From: Paractinoplanes atraurantiacus
GTDB taxonomy: Bacteria; Actinomycetota; Actinomycetes; Mycobacteriales; Micromonosporaceae
Length of the DNA stretch: 64,000 bases
Reading direction: 5' to 3'
Assembly (NCBI RefSeq): GCF_900215205.1
Contig: NZ_OBDY01000022.1
Location: forward strand, 1 to 64,000
Shown here: positions 34,861 to 43,646 of the stretch, one piece after another
Layout: every line of letters starts with the position of its first letter
Numbering within the stretch: position 1 is the stretch's first letter
Made by a program: the position numbers and the translations under genes
Notes under the pieces: generated by a model
What the model saw: the letters and a program-made list of their open reading frames with translations, nothing else
Database searches by the model: none
What the model was told of the DNA's origin: nothing

Positions 34861-36093
34861 GTGCCGGCAGTGACTCACGACATCGAGGACCTTCGTCAGA
34901 ACAGCCGCATGTACGACGCCGTCATCGAGGAGATCGACGGGCGCCGCATCCGGATCGGCCGGGACTGGCTGGTCGACTGGGCGTCCTGCAACTATCTCGG
35001 CTTCGACCTCGACGAGGAGGTCATCCAGGCCGTCGAGCCCCAGCTGCGCCGCTGGGGCACCCACCCGAGCTGGTCGCGCATGCTGGGCAGCCCGAAGATC
35101 TACCCCGACCTCGAGGAGCGCCTCACCGAGCTGCTCGGCGCCGAGGACGTCCTGCTGCTCCCGACCATCTCGCAGATCCACCTGGGCGTCATCCCGGCGC
35201 TGATCGGCCAGGGCACGGTCATCATGGAGAGCCGCGCGCACCGCACCATCTACGACGGCTGCGTCTTCGCCCGCGGCCAAGGCGCGACCATGAAACGTTT
35301 CCGCAGCGGCGACGTCGAGGAGCTCACCCGCCTGCTCCAGGAGGCCACCGCGCGCCCGGTCATGGTCTGCATGGACGGCGTCAACAGCATGACCGGCGAC
35401 GTTCCGGATCTGCGCGTTTACGCAAAACTGTGCAGAGAGTTCGACGCGACGTTGTACGTCGACGACGCGCACGGCATGGGCGTGATCGGCGAGCGCGGTC
35501 CCGAGGAGACCTCGCCGTACGGCATGCGCGGCAACGCGATCGTCCGGCACTTCGGCGAGACCTACGACAACGTCATCCTGGTCGGGGGCTTCTCCAAGGC
35601 GTACTCCTCACTCCTGGCCTTCCTCGCCCTGCCGACCGCGGTGAAGAACCAGCTCAAGGTGGCCGCGCCCACCTATCTCTACTCGGGCCCCTCCCCGGTG
35701 GCCTCGCTGGCGACGGTCTGGGCCGGTCTCGACGTCAACGAGAAGCGAGGCGACGACCTGCGTGGTCACCTCTACCGCCTCACCGATCAACTGCTTTCCC
35801 ATGTACGGGGTATGGGCGTGCACACCCTCAACGTGGACAACACCCCGGTCGTCGAGATCCCCATCTCCCCCGACCACGACCTGATCGCCGTCTCGGAGCG
35901 GCTGTGGGCCGCCGGCCAGTACGTGACGCTCGCGCCCTACCCCGGTGTGCCGCGCGACGAGATCGGCTTCCGCGTGCAGCTCACGGCCGCCCACACGAGC
36001 GAACATGTCCGTTCGCTCACCGACGTGCTGACCGAGCTAGCACAGGACGGCGCGCTCCGCCCGGCCCTCCCGCAGCAGCGCCGCCACGCCTGA
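34861..36093 (+). CDS. PLP-dependent alpha-oxoamine synthase family enzyme
   Basis: A 410-residue fold-type I enzyme related to 8-amino-7-oxononanoate synthase, serine palmitoyltransferase and CqsA. Key segments: CNYLGFDLDEEV, RMLGSPKIYPDLEERL, VDDAHGMGVIGERG (PLP Asp and His) and GGFSKAYSS with the Schiff-base Lys. Such enzymes condense an amino acid with an acyl-CoA/ACP. The substrate is not predictable; no biotin genes are near, so it is not a standard BioF context. GTG 34861 has GAAAGGGG upstream. A pentapeptide-repeat gene follows after 9 bases, probably in the same operon. Confidence 0.85.
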   Translation: MPAVTHDIEDLRQNSRMYDAVIEEIDGRRIRIGRDWLVDWASCNYLGFDLDEEVIQAVEPQLRRWGTHPSWSRMLGSPKIYPDLEERLTELLGAEDVLLLPTISQIHLGVIPALIGQGTVIMESRAHRTIYDGCVFARGQGATMKRFRSGDVEELTRLLQEATARPVMVCMDGVNSMTGDVPDLRVYAKLCREFDATLYVDDAHGMGVIGERGPEETSPYGMRGNAIVRHFGETYDNVILVGGFSKAYSSLLAFLALPTAVKNQLKVAAPTYLYSGPSPVASLATVWAGLDVNEKRGDDLRGHLYRLTDQLLSHVRGMGVHTLNVDNTPVVEIPISPDHDLIAVSERLWAAGQYVTLAPYPGVPRDEIGFRVQLTAAHTSEHVRSLTDVLTELAQDGALRPALPQQRRHA

Positions 36094-36102
36094 CAAGGCA
36101 GG

Positions 36103-36765
36103 ATGCGGGTCATGCCGGTGATTCACGATCTCAGTTCCCTGCCGTACGCCGAATACCTGCGGCCGCTGGACGAGGAGCTGAGCCACGACGGCGACCACAG
36201 CGAGATCCACCTGGACGCCGTGGAGCTGGACGGGGCCACGGCCGCCGGCTCCCGCTTCTCGGAGAGCGCGATGACCGCGGTCACCTTCACCGGCGGCACG
36301 TACGACAAGGTGCGCCTGGACGACGTGTGGCTCTCCCGGTGCCGCTGGATCGGCGGCACCTGGGGAGAGGCCCAGCTGCTGGACACGACGGTCCTCGACA
36401 GCGCCATCGCGGGCGTCCAGGCGTACGGCTCGCAGTGGCGCCGGGTGGTCGTGCAGGGCAGCAAAATCGACAGCCTGAACCTGCGCGGCGCCCGATTGCA
36501 GGACGTCGAGTTCCGCGACTGCGACCTGTCGGAGGTCGACTTCGGCGGCGCCACCCTGATCAACGTGACGTTCCCGGGCTCGGCCCTGCGCCGGGCCCGC
36601 TTCGACAAGGTGACGGTGAAGAAGCTCGACTTCCGGGGCGCCCGCGAGCTGGACGTGGCCCAGGGCTGGGACGCCCTCCGCGGAGCCGTCATCTCCTCAG
36701 GTCAGCTGGCCGAGGCCGCCCCCGCCCTGGCCCAGGTCCTGGGCATCGTCGTCAAGGACCGCTGA
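36103..36765 (+). CDS. Pentapeptide repeat protein
   Basis: A 220-residue soluble protein whose central part (about residues 40-190) shows A(D/N)LxX-type five-residue periodicity, for example LNLRGARLQDVEFRDCDLSE and VDFGGATLINVTFPGSALRR. This forms a right-handed quadrilateral beta-helix. Some members mimic DNA and protect gyrase; most have no known role. The start at 36103 is preceded by AAGGCAGG; ATG 36112 is an alternative. It lies 9 bases after the oxoamine synthase gene. Confidence 0.88.
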   Translation: MRVMPVIHDLSSLPYAEYLRPLDEELSHDGDHSEIHLDAVELDGATAAGSRFSESAMTAVTFTGGTYDKVRLDDVWLSRCRWIGGTWGEAQLLDTTVLDSAIAGVQAYGSQWRRVVVQGSKIDSLNLRGARLQDVEFRDCDLSEVDFGGATLINVTFPGSALRRARFDKVTVKKLDFRGARELDVAQGWDALRGAVISSGQLAEAAPALAQVLGIVVKDR

Positions 36766-36798
36766 CCTCCCCGCCGGGGTGCGCCCAGCCCGCGCCGA

Positions 36799-37332
36799 TC
36801 ACGCCGTGCTCGCCGCCTTGGCGTCCTGCTCGATCTCGGCGGTGTCCGCCTTGAGCTGCCGCGCCTCGACCTTCTCAGCGTTCTTCAGCGCCTTCTCCAC
36901 CTTGGCCCCCATGTCGGAGACGGCGACGACGACAAGCCCCGCCTGCCCTTCGTCGAGGTGTTCACCGAGCTCCTTGAGATCGGACCGGCTCATCCCGGCC
37001 GCGGCGTGCCCGGCGACGGCTCCCAGCACGGCCCCACCACCGGTGGTGGCGGCCAGAAGCCCACCACCGAGCGCGGCGAACGGGAAGAGCGCCACGACAA
37101 GCCCGGTGGCAAGCCCGATGCCACCACCAAGCACCCCACCCACCCGGGTCGGCGTCTCATGCCGCTTCACGATCTTCGACTTGCCGTCAGCGCGGCGCTC
37201 GATGACGGCAGCGTCGTACGCGTCGATCAGATCCGCCTTGCGGTGCAACTCCTTGACCACGTCATAGTCGGCCTCGGCCTGCGCCACCGTGGGGTAGACA
37301 CCGACATACACCATGAACGTATCGATGGCCAT
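36799..37332 (-). CDS. DUF1269-like protein with glycine-zipper membrane segments
   Basis: A 177-residue protein: an N-terminal soluble domain with YVGVYPTVAQAEADYDVVKE, then two Gly/Ala-rich hydrophobic stretches (about residues 66-108, VGGVLGGGIGLATGLVVALF and GGGLLAATTGGGAVLGAVAG), and a charged helical tail. This pattern fits the DUF1269 family, often stress-linked and membrane-associated. Function unknown. The ribosome site GGAAGGAGAAGG upstream of ATG 37332 is strong. Converges with the pentapeptide gene. Confidence 0.8.
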   Translation of the reverse strand: MAIDTFMVYVGVYPTVAQAEADYDVVKELHRKADLIDAYDAAVIERRADGKSKIVKRHETPTRVGGVLGGGIGLATGLVVALFPFAALGGGLLAATTGGGAVLGAVAGHAAAGMSRSDLKELGEHLDEGQAGLVVVAVSDMGAKVEKALKNAEKVEARQLKADTAEIEQDAKAASTA

Positions 37333-37413
37333 CGCCTTCTCCTTCCGGGCTGGTCCCGCCCTAGACAGTGGCGGAAGCCCTCCGGAGGCGCCTCATCCGT
37401 AAGGAATGACCAC

Positions 37414-40137
37414 TCAGCGCCCGGGACGCCGCAGCCGGATCATCTCGACCCGCTCGACGCCACCACCCACGACGGGCACCTCAGGCCGCGCGTCGCCGTC
37501 GCCCTCCAAGTGCAGCGGCTCCATGAGATCGAGAACCTCCGGGATGGCGATTCCCCATTCTTTGGAGATTGCCCGGATGACGATTCCCGGAGAACCGAAA
37601 TTGCCTGTGGCGTACCACCACACGCGGGCATCCCATCCGTCACCGGCCGGCTGCGCGTCGGCGAAGGCCTGGTCCTTCGGAGAGGGAAGAATCTCCTCGG
37701 GGAAAAGCCATCTGGTGTAAAGACTGACGAAGAGGCAGTTGTCGCCGAGACTCAGTTCCCGATGGTGACGCGACATGAACCATGGCCGCCCGCCCTCACG
37801 GAAGTGGACGTAGAACAACACGTTCGACACCAAGAAGATCTCATCGCGAGCGCCCACCCACCGATGAATCGCCGGGACGTCCAATGCGGCCGAGTTGGTC
37901 AACCCGCACGGGAGCCCGGCGGCCATCGCGCCCAAGCCTCTCGCCACTCCGCTGAGAATATGCCGGGACTCCGTGTCCATGTTCTCGAAGGACGCCGCCT
38001 GAGATTCCGCCCACTCGGTCAATCGTCCGGTGCCGATGTCGGGAAAGGCCTGCAACCGGTCCGCGGTCAAGGGGTTCCCGGAGAAGACGCCCATCGTCTC
38101 GGCCAGCGTGGCGGACTGGAGACCCCCGACGTAGATATGGGATTCGCAGAACACGTACCACCCGACGCCCTCGGCACCTTCCCAGACGGACGCCATCATC
38201 GCGCGCCCGACCACGCGACCACTCTCGTCCCGGAGTACCTGGGCCCGCTCCAGGAAACGCTTGCAATACACGTCGAGCGCCGCCCGCTCCTTATAGCTGT
38301 CGTCCGGGCGGCGATAGACGCGGTCGAACAGCTCCGTTTCCGAGATCGATGTCCAATCATCGGCGGAAATGACACGCACCGGCCTGGCGTCATCCGGGCC
38401 CTGCACGTCGATGTTGACACGGGCAAGCGCGCACAACGGCCGTACCAGAGCGTGCAGGTGTTCCGTATGGCTGAGTTGCCGACTGCCGCTTCGGAACAAA
38501 CCGTTCATCGACCGGGGGTCCTCGCGAAGCCGGGCGGTGACTTCGGTACCCGCACGGCGCAGCCACTCATCCGGCTCGGCCGTGCGGAGCAGTGGGCGGA
38601 CCGCGAGGCCACCGGTGAACTCGAGGAGATGTGTGTCCCTGGGTGCCTCGTCGAGGGCAAGGCTGCGCACCCTGACTTCGTCCGCCACCATGAAGACCGC
38701 AAAGAACCCGATGCCGAATCTGCCCGTCGGCTCGAATCCGACGAGATCCGGGTGCTCTATGAGCAGGTCGGTGGAACGCCACCGGGAGTTTCCGAAGTCG
38801 GTCAGCGACGACACCATCGCCTCTCGCCGCATCCCGATGCCCTCGTCAGCGACGGTAAGCCACCAGACATCGTCGATCTCGGCGAGTTTGATGGTCACGG
38901 TGCCCGGCTCGGTCCCCTCCCGCAGGGCCCGCGCAAGCGTCGCATCGGAGGCGTTCGCGACCAGTTCGCGCAGGGCTATGTCGGGCCGCTTTCCGTAGAG
39001 TTTGTCGCCACCCAGATTTCCGACCACTTTGCCGACATCCGTCACCCGAATACGGGCGTCTATCGGGTGCCAGCGATCGGTCCGCAGATATCTGGCAAGC
39101 CGTTCAGGACTGTCGGCACCGGCCACCGAGCGCACCGGGAACCTAGGGCGGCCCAGGTCGGCCAGCAGAGCATCGACCCGCCGCAACTCCGTGTCGATCA
39201 TCTTGATGATGTCGTAGGCGAGCCACCATGACGGTGCCTCACTTCCCGTGAACCGCCGGGTCGAGGTGTAGGCCAGGCGATCCTGTTGCACGTCGGGACG
39301 CATCAGCCGTTCCTGGAATTCCCAGTGCTGCGCCGACACCCCCGTCGGGTGCCGGAAGGCGTACAGGTGGCATGGCGCCCGCCTGCTGTCGATATGCGCG
39401 GCATCGGCGAGACGGAGGATACAGGCGATCTTGAGCTTGTCGACCGCCCACTCGCGCGGGTGATCCGGCCGGGAACTTCGGGGCCCGTCCAACTCGTGCA
39501 GTCGTTCCACGTCCCACCAGTGGCTCGCGGCGATCTCGCCGATCATGTCGCCGTAATCGAGCCGAAGACTCAGATCCTGGAGCAGATGAAACGTGCTGCC
39601 GTCGGAGAGCGTGAAGGGAATTCGCAGCAGCTCCTGCGCGCGGTCCGCATGCCGGCGGCGGAGCAGTTCGACGATAGCCTCCGACCGAGCCCGCTCGGCG
39701 ATCGACGTCTCTTCGGCCGACGGCTCCAATCGGCGGATGCGGTCGGTGGCCACGGCCAGGAGACCGGCATAGGAGCGGTCGGCCGTCACTTCGTCAGCCC
39801 CGTCCGGATAGGCGCACAGGCCCATGCCGAGATCGTGCATGAGGAAAGCTCCGCCCAGCACGAACGCCTCGGCCGGGTTCAGCTCGAAGTCATCGCCGCA
39901 GATGATCGAGGCTGTGTCCCAAAGAGCGTCGATGTGGGCAATCGAATGATCGGTGAACATCGGCATCGACAGGGCGATCTCGCCCGCCAGAGGGGCGACT
40001 GTCTCCCGGAACTGCCGGTAGGCCGCCCTGAGTTTCTCGCGCTGTTCGTGCCACGGATCGTCCGGAATCTCGGCCAGAGTTCGACGCCACAAGGGCGTAG
40101 CTTCATACGGACTCTGCGCGAAGCCGGACAACGCCAC
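37414..40137 (-). CDS. HD phosphohydrolase-Hsp90-like (GHKL) ATPase fusion, putative conflict/defence protein
   Basis: A 907-residue soluble protein. N-terminal HD domain: His64/His68 (FTDHSIAHID), His101-Asp102 (FLMHDLGMG), His206 and Asp245 (LRLADAAHID). Then an Hsp90-type ATPase: N box ELVANASD (Glu391, Asn395, Asp398), G1 box DEGIGM (431-436) and G2 box GRFGIGFFAVF (472-482). The C-terminal 400 residues resemble an Hsp90-middle-like region plus an unrecognised tail. All key residues appear intact. HD-GHKL fusions of this type are associated with bacterial conflict systems, but no function is proven. It stands alone, and sampled GC (about 55-73% per 60 bases) looks lower than its neighbours, a hint of transfer. 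Confidence 0.85.
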   Translation of the reverse strand: MALSGFAQSPYEATPLWRRTLAEIPDDPWHEQREKLRAAYRQFRETVAPLAGEIALSMPMFTDHSIAHIDALWDTASIICGDDFELNPAEAFVLGGAFLMHDLGMGLCAYPDGADEVTADRSYAGLLAVATDRIRRLEPSAEETSIAERARSEAIVELLRRRHADRAQELLRIPFTLSDGSTFHLLQDLSLRLDYGDMIGEIAASHWWDVERLHELDGPRSSRPDHPREWAVDKLKIACILRLADAAHIDSRRAPCHLYAFRHPTGVSAQHWEFQERLMRPDVQQDRLAYTSTRRFTGSEAPSWWLAYDIIKMIDTELRRVDALLADLGRPRFPVRSVAGADSPERLARYLRTDRWHPIDARIRVTDVGKVVGNLGGDKLYGKRPDIALRELVANASDATLARALREGTEPGTVTIKLAEIDDVWWLTVADEGIGMRREAMVSSLTDFGNSRWRSTDLLIEHPDLVGFEPTGRFGIGFFAVFMVADEVRVRSLALDEAPRDTHLLEFTGGLAVRPLLRTAEPDEWLRRAGTEVTARLREDPRSMNGLFRSGSRQLSHTEHLHALVRPLCALARVNIDVQGPDDARPVRVISADDWTSISETELFDRVYRRPDDSYKERAALDVYCKRFLERAQVLRDESGRVVGRAMMASVWEGAEGVGWYVFCESHIYVGGLQSATLAETMGVFSGNPLTADRLQAFPDIGTGRLTEWAESQAASFENMDTESRHILSGVARGLGAMAAGLPCGLTNSAALDVPAIHRWVGARDEIFLVSNVLFYVHFREGGRPWFMSRHHRELSLGDNCLFVSLYTRWLFPEEILPSPKDQAFADAQPAGDGWDARVWWYATGNFGSPGIVIRAISKEWGIAIPEVLDLMEPLHLEGDGDARPEVPVVGGGVERVEMIRLRRPGR

Positions 40138-40222
40138 TCCTCGTCAGCCGCGGGTGGACCAACCTTATTGGACTCGCGGCTCGGGAAACAGACACGGTGT
40201 CCGAACGGCTGACCGGTTCCGG

Positions 40223-40687
40223 TTAGCGCAGCACCACCACGCCGTCCTCGTCGGAGACGATCTCGGCGCCGGGCGGGAAGTCGCAGCCGCCGATGTGCAA
40301 GGTGATGTCGCGGTCGCCGGCACCCGTTTTCGTGCTCTTTCGGGGGTTGGAGCCCAGCGCCTTGATGCCCAGCGGCAGGGTGCGGAGCTCGGCCACGTCG
40401 CGGACGGCGCCGTTGATGATGACGCCGGACCAGCCGTTCGCGACCGCCAGGCCGGCGATCACGTCGCCCATCAGGGCGCGGTGCAGGGAGCCGCCGCCGT
40501 CCACCACCAGGACGCGGCCGTGGCCGGGCTCGGACAGCACCGACTTCAGCAGCGCGTTGTCTTCGAAGCAGCGGACTGTCACTGCCGCGCCGCGGAACGC
40601 GGTGTTCGCGCCGTACTGGCGGAATTGGGTGTCGCAGGAGCCGATGGTGTCGCCGTGTTCGTCGATGAGGTCGGCGGTTTTCGTCAT
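40223..40687 (-). CDS. RraA family protein
   Basis: A 154-residue protein with MGDVIAGLAVANGWSGVIIN and GAVRDVAEL, the core of the RraA/HMG-aldolase family. In E. coli RraA inhibits RNase E; many relatives are 4-hydroxy-4-methyl-2-oxoglutarate/oxaloacetate aldolases with the same R-D active site. The sequence cannot separate the two roles; its length fits the RraA group. Its ATG overlaps the stop of the upstream hydrolase gene (ATGA), so the two are coupled. Confidence 0.88.
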   Translation of the reverse strand: MTKTADLIDEHGDTIGSCDTQFRQYGANTAFRGAAVTVRCFEDNALLKSVLSEPGHGRVLVVDGGGSLHRALMGDVIAGLAVANGWSGVIINGAVRDVAELRTLPLGIKALGSNPRKSTKTGAGDRDITLHIGGCDFPPGAEIVSDEDGVVVLR

Positions 40688-41415
40688 GGTCGGCCCTCCA
40701 GGAAAGCGGTGATCACCGGGGTCAGGTCGTCGGCGAACTCGTCGAAGAAGCCGTGGCGGCCGCCCTCGTGCAGATGCAGAGTGGCGTCGGGGATGCGGCC
40801 GGCCAGCAGTGGGGCGTTGGCGCTGGGGACCATCAGGTCGTCGGTGCCGTGCAGGATCAGGGTGGGTGCCTCGATCCGCGGGAGCACGTCCCAGGCGTCG
40901 TGGCGGTTGCTCGCCCGCAGGTGGGCCCGCGCCTCGGGCGGCGACATCGTGGGGTCGCCGAAAAGGTGGCTGTGGCCGGACCACGCCGGGGTGTAGAAGA
41001 GCTCGCGCAACGTGTCCCGGCGGGCGGTGGCCAGGCGCTGGCGGATTTCGTTCGAACGCTCAAAAGCGTGCACGCCGCCGGGTGAGGTGCACGCGAGGAC
41101 CAGGCGGGAGACCAGCGACGGGTGGTGGGCGGCCAGGAACTGGGCGACCCGACCGCCCATCGAGGTGCCGTAAACGAAAGAGGAACGACCAGCCAGGACG
41201 CGCGCGGCATCCGAAGCGAAAAGGGCGGTGGACCAGTCTGCGACCGGGCCGCGGCTTCCGCCCGTACCCCGGTAATCAAAGGTGATGACGCGGAAGCGGG
41301 ACTCGAAACGCGAACGGATGCCCGTCCACCAGTCGTGCGAGTTCGCCTGGCCGGACAACAGGAGCAGGGGTGGGCCCTGGCCGCTCTCCTGAACGGCCAG
41401 GGGGAACTCGCTCAG
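40684..41415 (-). CDS. Alpha/beta hydrolase (non-standard CTG start suggested)
   Basis: A 243-residue alpha/beta hydrolase: GPPLLLLSGQANSHDWW at the N-terminus, YGTSMGGRVAQFLA with nucleophile Ser, HGTDDLMVP with the acid and GGRHGFF with the His. The family N-terminus (LAVQESGQGPPLLLL) is encoded upstream of the first ATG/GTG/TTG-type start (TTG 41358), and the frame reaches CTG 41415, which overlaps the methyltransferase stop as CTGA. I therefore extend it there. It is coupled to both neighbours by overlaps: methyltransferase, hydrolase, RraA. Confidence 0.75.
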   Translation of the reverse strand: MSEFPLAVQESGQGPPLLLLSGQANSHDWWTGIRSRFESRFRVITFDYRGTGGSRGPVADWSTALFASDAARVLAGRSSFVYGTSMGGRVAQFLAAHHPSLVSRLVLACTSPGGVHAFERSNEIRQRLATARRDTLRELFYTPAWSGHSHLFGDPTMSPPEARAHLRASNRHDAWDVLPRIEAPTLILHGTDDLMVPSANAPLLAGRIPDATLHLHEGGRHGFFDEFADDLTPVITAFLEGRP

Positions 41416-42218
41416 GGCTTGCGGCCCACGGCGGTCCAGACGTTGATGTCGGAGCGCTCGGGGATCTCAGCGCCCGGCTCGGGGCGCCACTCGCTGGCGG
41501 GGACGACGCCCGGCTCGACCAGCTCGAGACCCTCGAACAGGGCCTCGAACTCGTCCTTGGGGCGGGTCCAGACGTCGGACTTGCCGGACTCCACCAGCTG
41601 ACGATAGAGCGCCTGCTGCTCGGGCGTGCCGAAATCGGAGGTCGCGTGCGTGGCGACCAGGTAGCTGCCGGACGGCAGGGCGTCGAGCAGGTGGCTCACG
41701 ATGGGCTTGGCCGCGCCGTCGCCGTGGATGAAGTGCAGGACGGCGATCAGCATGAGGCCGACCGGCTGCTTGAGGTCGAGGGTCTCGTCGATCGCCGGGT
41801 CGGCCAGGATGCGCGCCGGATCGTTGAGGTCGGCCTCGATGTACGCCGTCCGGCCCTCGGGGCTGCTGTTCAGCAACGCCCGGGCGTGCACCATGACGAG
41901 CGGGTCGTTGTCGACGTACACGATCTTCGAGGTGGGCGCGTAGCGCTGGGCCACCTCGTGCGTGTTGTCGGCGGTCGGCAGGCCGGTGCCGATGTCGAGG
42001 AACTGCCGGATGCCGGCTTCCTCGGCCAGGAAGCGCGTGGCCCGCTGGAGCATCGCGCGGTTGGCGAGGGCGCCCAGGCGCACCTTGGGGAAATGGCGTT
42101 CGAGCTCGTCGCCCGAGGCGCGGTCGGCGGCGAAGTTGTCCTTGCCACCGAGCCAGTAGTTGTAGCGCCGGGCGGGGTGGGCGACGTTGGGGTCGATGCC
42201 GGAGGCGACGGGATCCAC
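41412..42218 (-). CDS. SAM-dependent methyltransferase, Methyltransf_19 (DUF574) family
   Basis: A 268-residue protein. RRYNYWLGGKDNFAADR is the hallmark of the family, which is abundant in actinomycetes; QFLDIGTGLPT binds SAM, and VYVDNDPLVMVHARALL continues the Rossmann core. Methyl acceptor unknown. GTG 42218 matches the usual family start (VDPVASGIDPNVAHPARR). It is first in a tightly overlapping set with a hydrolase and RraA. Confidence 0.88.
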   Translation of the reverse strand: MDPVASGIDPNVAHPARRYNYWLGGKDNFAADRASGDELERHFPKVRLGALANRAMLQRATRFLAEEAGIRQFLDIGTGLPTADNTHEVAQRYAPTSKIVYVDNDPLVMVHARALLNSSPEGRTAYIEADLNDPARILADPAIDETLDLKQPVGLMLIAVLHFIHGDGAAKPIVSHLLDALPSGSYLVATHATSDFGTPEQQALYRQLVESGKSDVWTRPKDEFEALFEGLELVEPGVVPASEWRPEPGAEIPERSDINVWTAVGRKP

Positions 42219-42232
42219 AGGGGAACAATAGG

Positions 42233-43057
42233 TCAGCAAGATTCGTAGTGATACCCCGCCTCGCCCTGTGGGATGACGTCCCGATCGCGCAGGATGATCG
42301 ATATGCGCGCCCCGTGATCCCGGCACGCCTGACGGTAGGCGCCGATGCCGTTATCGGTGTATTCGATCTCGTACACCTGGTCGCCGTAACGCCCGAGATA
42401 GGTGCCGCACTCGTCGTACACCGCGCATTCCTCGGTCACCGCGAAGTCGAACCCGATGCGCCGGCCGTCGAAGTCGGCGGCGTTCTTCTGCCCGATGGCC
42501 AGGCCGCTTTCATGGGCCTTCACAACCAGGATTTGGGCGTACGCCACGGCGTGCTCCTCGGAGAGCAGACCCCCGGACCGGGTGTACGAGTCGAGGTTGT
42601 CCGGCTCGACCGCACGGAACCCGCTCGCCGCGCATCCGGCGAACCAGCCGCCGACGATCTCGCCGAGCGCCGCCCGCTTGGCCGGGGTGGAGATGTCCAG
42701 GAGATGTTCGCCCGGCCAGTCCGGGTCTTCCTTCTTCAGGACGAGGTCGGGATGCTCCGCCTGCCACCAGTCGTTCTCGCCGGGCTGGGTCTGATAAGCG
42801 TTCACATAGCAAATGCCGTAAATATCGGGCAGAGCCGGGGCGGTTCGATCGCGGTCGACGATCGTGACTCCGGCCGCCGGCTGATAGGCGCCCCCGAGCT
42901 GGTAGTCGAAGAGCCCGTTGGCCGGCGGCGCCGCCCATCCCCGCGCCGCCGCCGAGTTCGGCCCGGAGGGGGACCGCACGGGCTCAGGGTCGGCGCCATC
43001 GCAGGCCGCCGCGGCCAGAACGGCGGCGATCGACGCCGCCGCCAAGATCCGTCGCAT
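42233..43057 (-). CDS. Lipoprotein, GH114-like (endo-alpha-1,4-polygalactosaminidase)
   Basis: A 274-residue exported lipoprotein with a lipobox near residues 15-19 (LAAAAC, Cys lipidation). The mature domain matches the GH114 TIM-barrel: FDYQLGGAY, YGICYVNAYQTQPGE, AVEPDNLDSY (catalytic Asp/Glu region) and AVTEECAVYDEC. Members act on galactosamine polymers or related exopolysaccharides. ATG 43057 begins the signal peptide. It lies 14 bases upstream of the methyltransferase gene on the same strand and is divergent from the ECF sigma gene. Confidence 0.82.
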   Translation of the reverse strand: MRRILAAASIAAVLAAAACDGADPEPVRSPSGPNSAAARGWAAPPANGLFDYQLGGAYQPAAGVTIVDRDRTAPALPDIYGICYVNAYQTQPGENDWWQAEHPDLVLKKEDPDWPGEHLLDISTPAKRAALGEIVGGWFAGCAASGFRAVEPDNLDSYTRSGGLLSEEHAVAYAQILVVKAHESGLAIGQKNAADFDGRRIGFDFAVTEECAVYDECGTYLGRYGDQVYEIEYTDNGIGAYRQACRDHGARISIILRDRDVIPQGEAGYHYESC

Positions 43058-43079
43058 TTCTCTACGGTAGGCGGTCACG

Positions 43080-43646
43080 ATGCGGGCGGGACCGGACAAG
43101 GGCAGAGACGTGAGAGCAGGCACCGAACACGAGGAACGCTTCCGCCGCGTCTACGACAGCCATTTCGACTCGCTGCTGACCTATGCCCTGCGGCGCGTCG
43201 AGCAACCCGCGGACGCCGCGGACGTGGTGGCCGAGACGTTCCTCATCGCATGGCGGCGGGACCGTGAGCTGCCCGCCGGCGACGCGGCCAAACTCTGGCT
43301 CTACGGCGTGGCCCGCAAGGTGCTGGCCAACCACCATCGCGGCGGCGTCCGCCGGCAGCAGCTCGGCGAACGGATGCGGCAGCGCCTGCGGGTGGCGACC
43401 GCCCCCGACCCGGGCCACGAGGTGCCCGAGCGGCTCACGGTCCGCGCCGCGCTCGCGCAGCTCGCCGAGATCGACCGTGAGGTGCTGATGCTGACGTTCT
43501 GGGAGGGCCTGGAACCGCGCGAGACGGCCGAGGTCCTCGGCATCAGCGCCACCGTGGCCCGGGCCCGCTTGTCCCGGGCCCGCGCCCGGTTCCGTGACCT
43601 GATGGCCCCGGCCGGGCAGGTCCTGGGCATGAAGGAGGGGAAATGA
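43080..43646 (+). CDS. ECF RNA polymerase sigma factor
   Basis: A 188-residue sigma-70 family member: region 2 (FDSLLTYALRRVEQPADAAD, then WLYGVARKVLANHHR) and region 4 (IDREVLMLTFWEGLEPRETA, then TVARARLSRARARFRD). Its stop overlaps the start of the next gene (ATGA). That gene encodes a one-helix membrane protein, which is the usual position for a regulator of such sigma factors. Signals and regulon unknown. Divergent from the GH114 gene, 22 bases between starts. Confidence 0.9.
   Translation: MRAGPDKGRDVRAGTEHEERFRRVYDSHFDSLLTYALRRVEQPADAADVVAETFLIAWRRDRELPAGDAAKLWLYGVARKVLANHHRGGVRRQQLGERMRQRLRVATAPDPGHEVPERLTVRAALAQLAEIDREVLMLTFWEGLEPRETAEVLGISATVARARLSRARARFRDLMAPAGQVLGMKEGK

Noticed and set aside
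34861..36093. Biotin synthesis BioF
   Set aside because: No other biotin gene is near, and the active-site context only supports the broad alpha-oxoamine synthase family.
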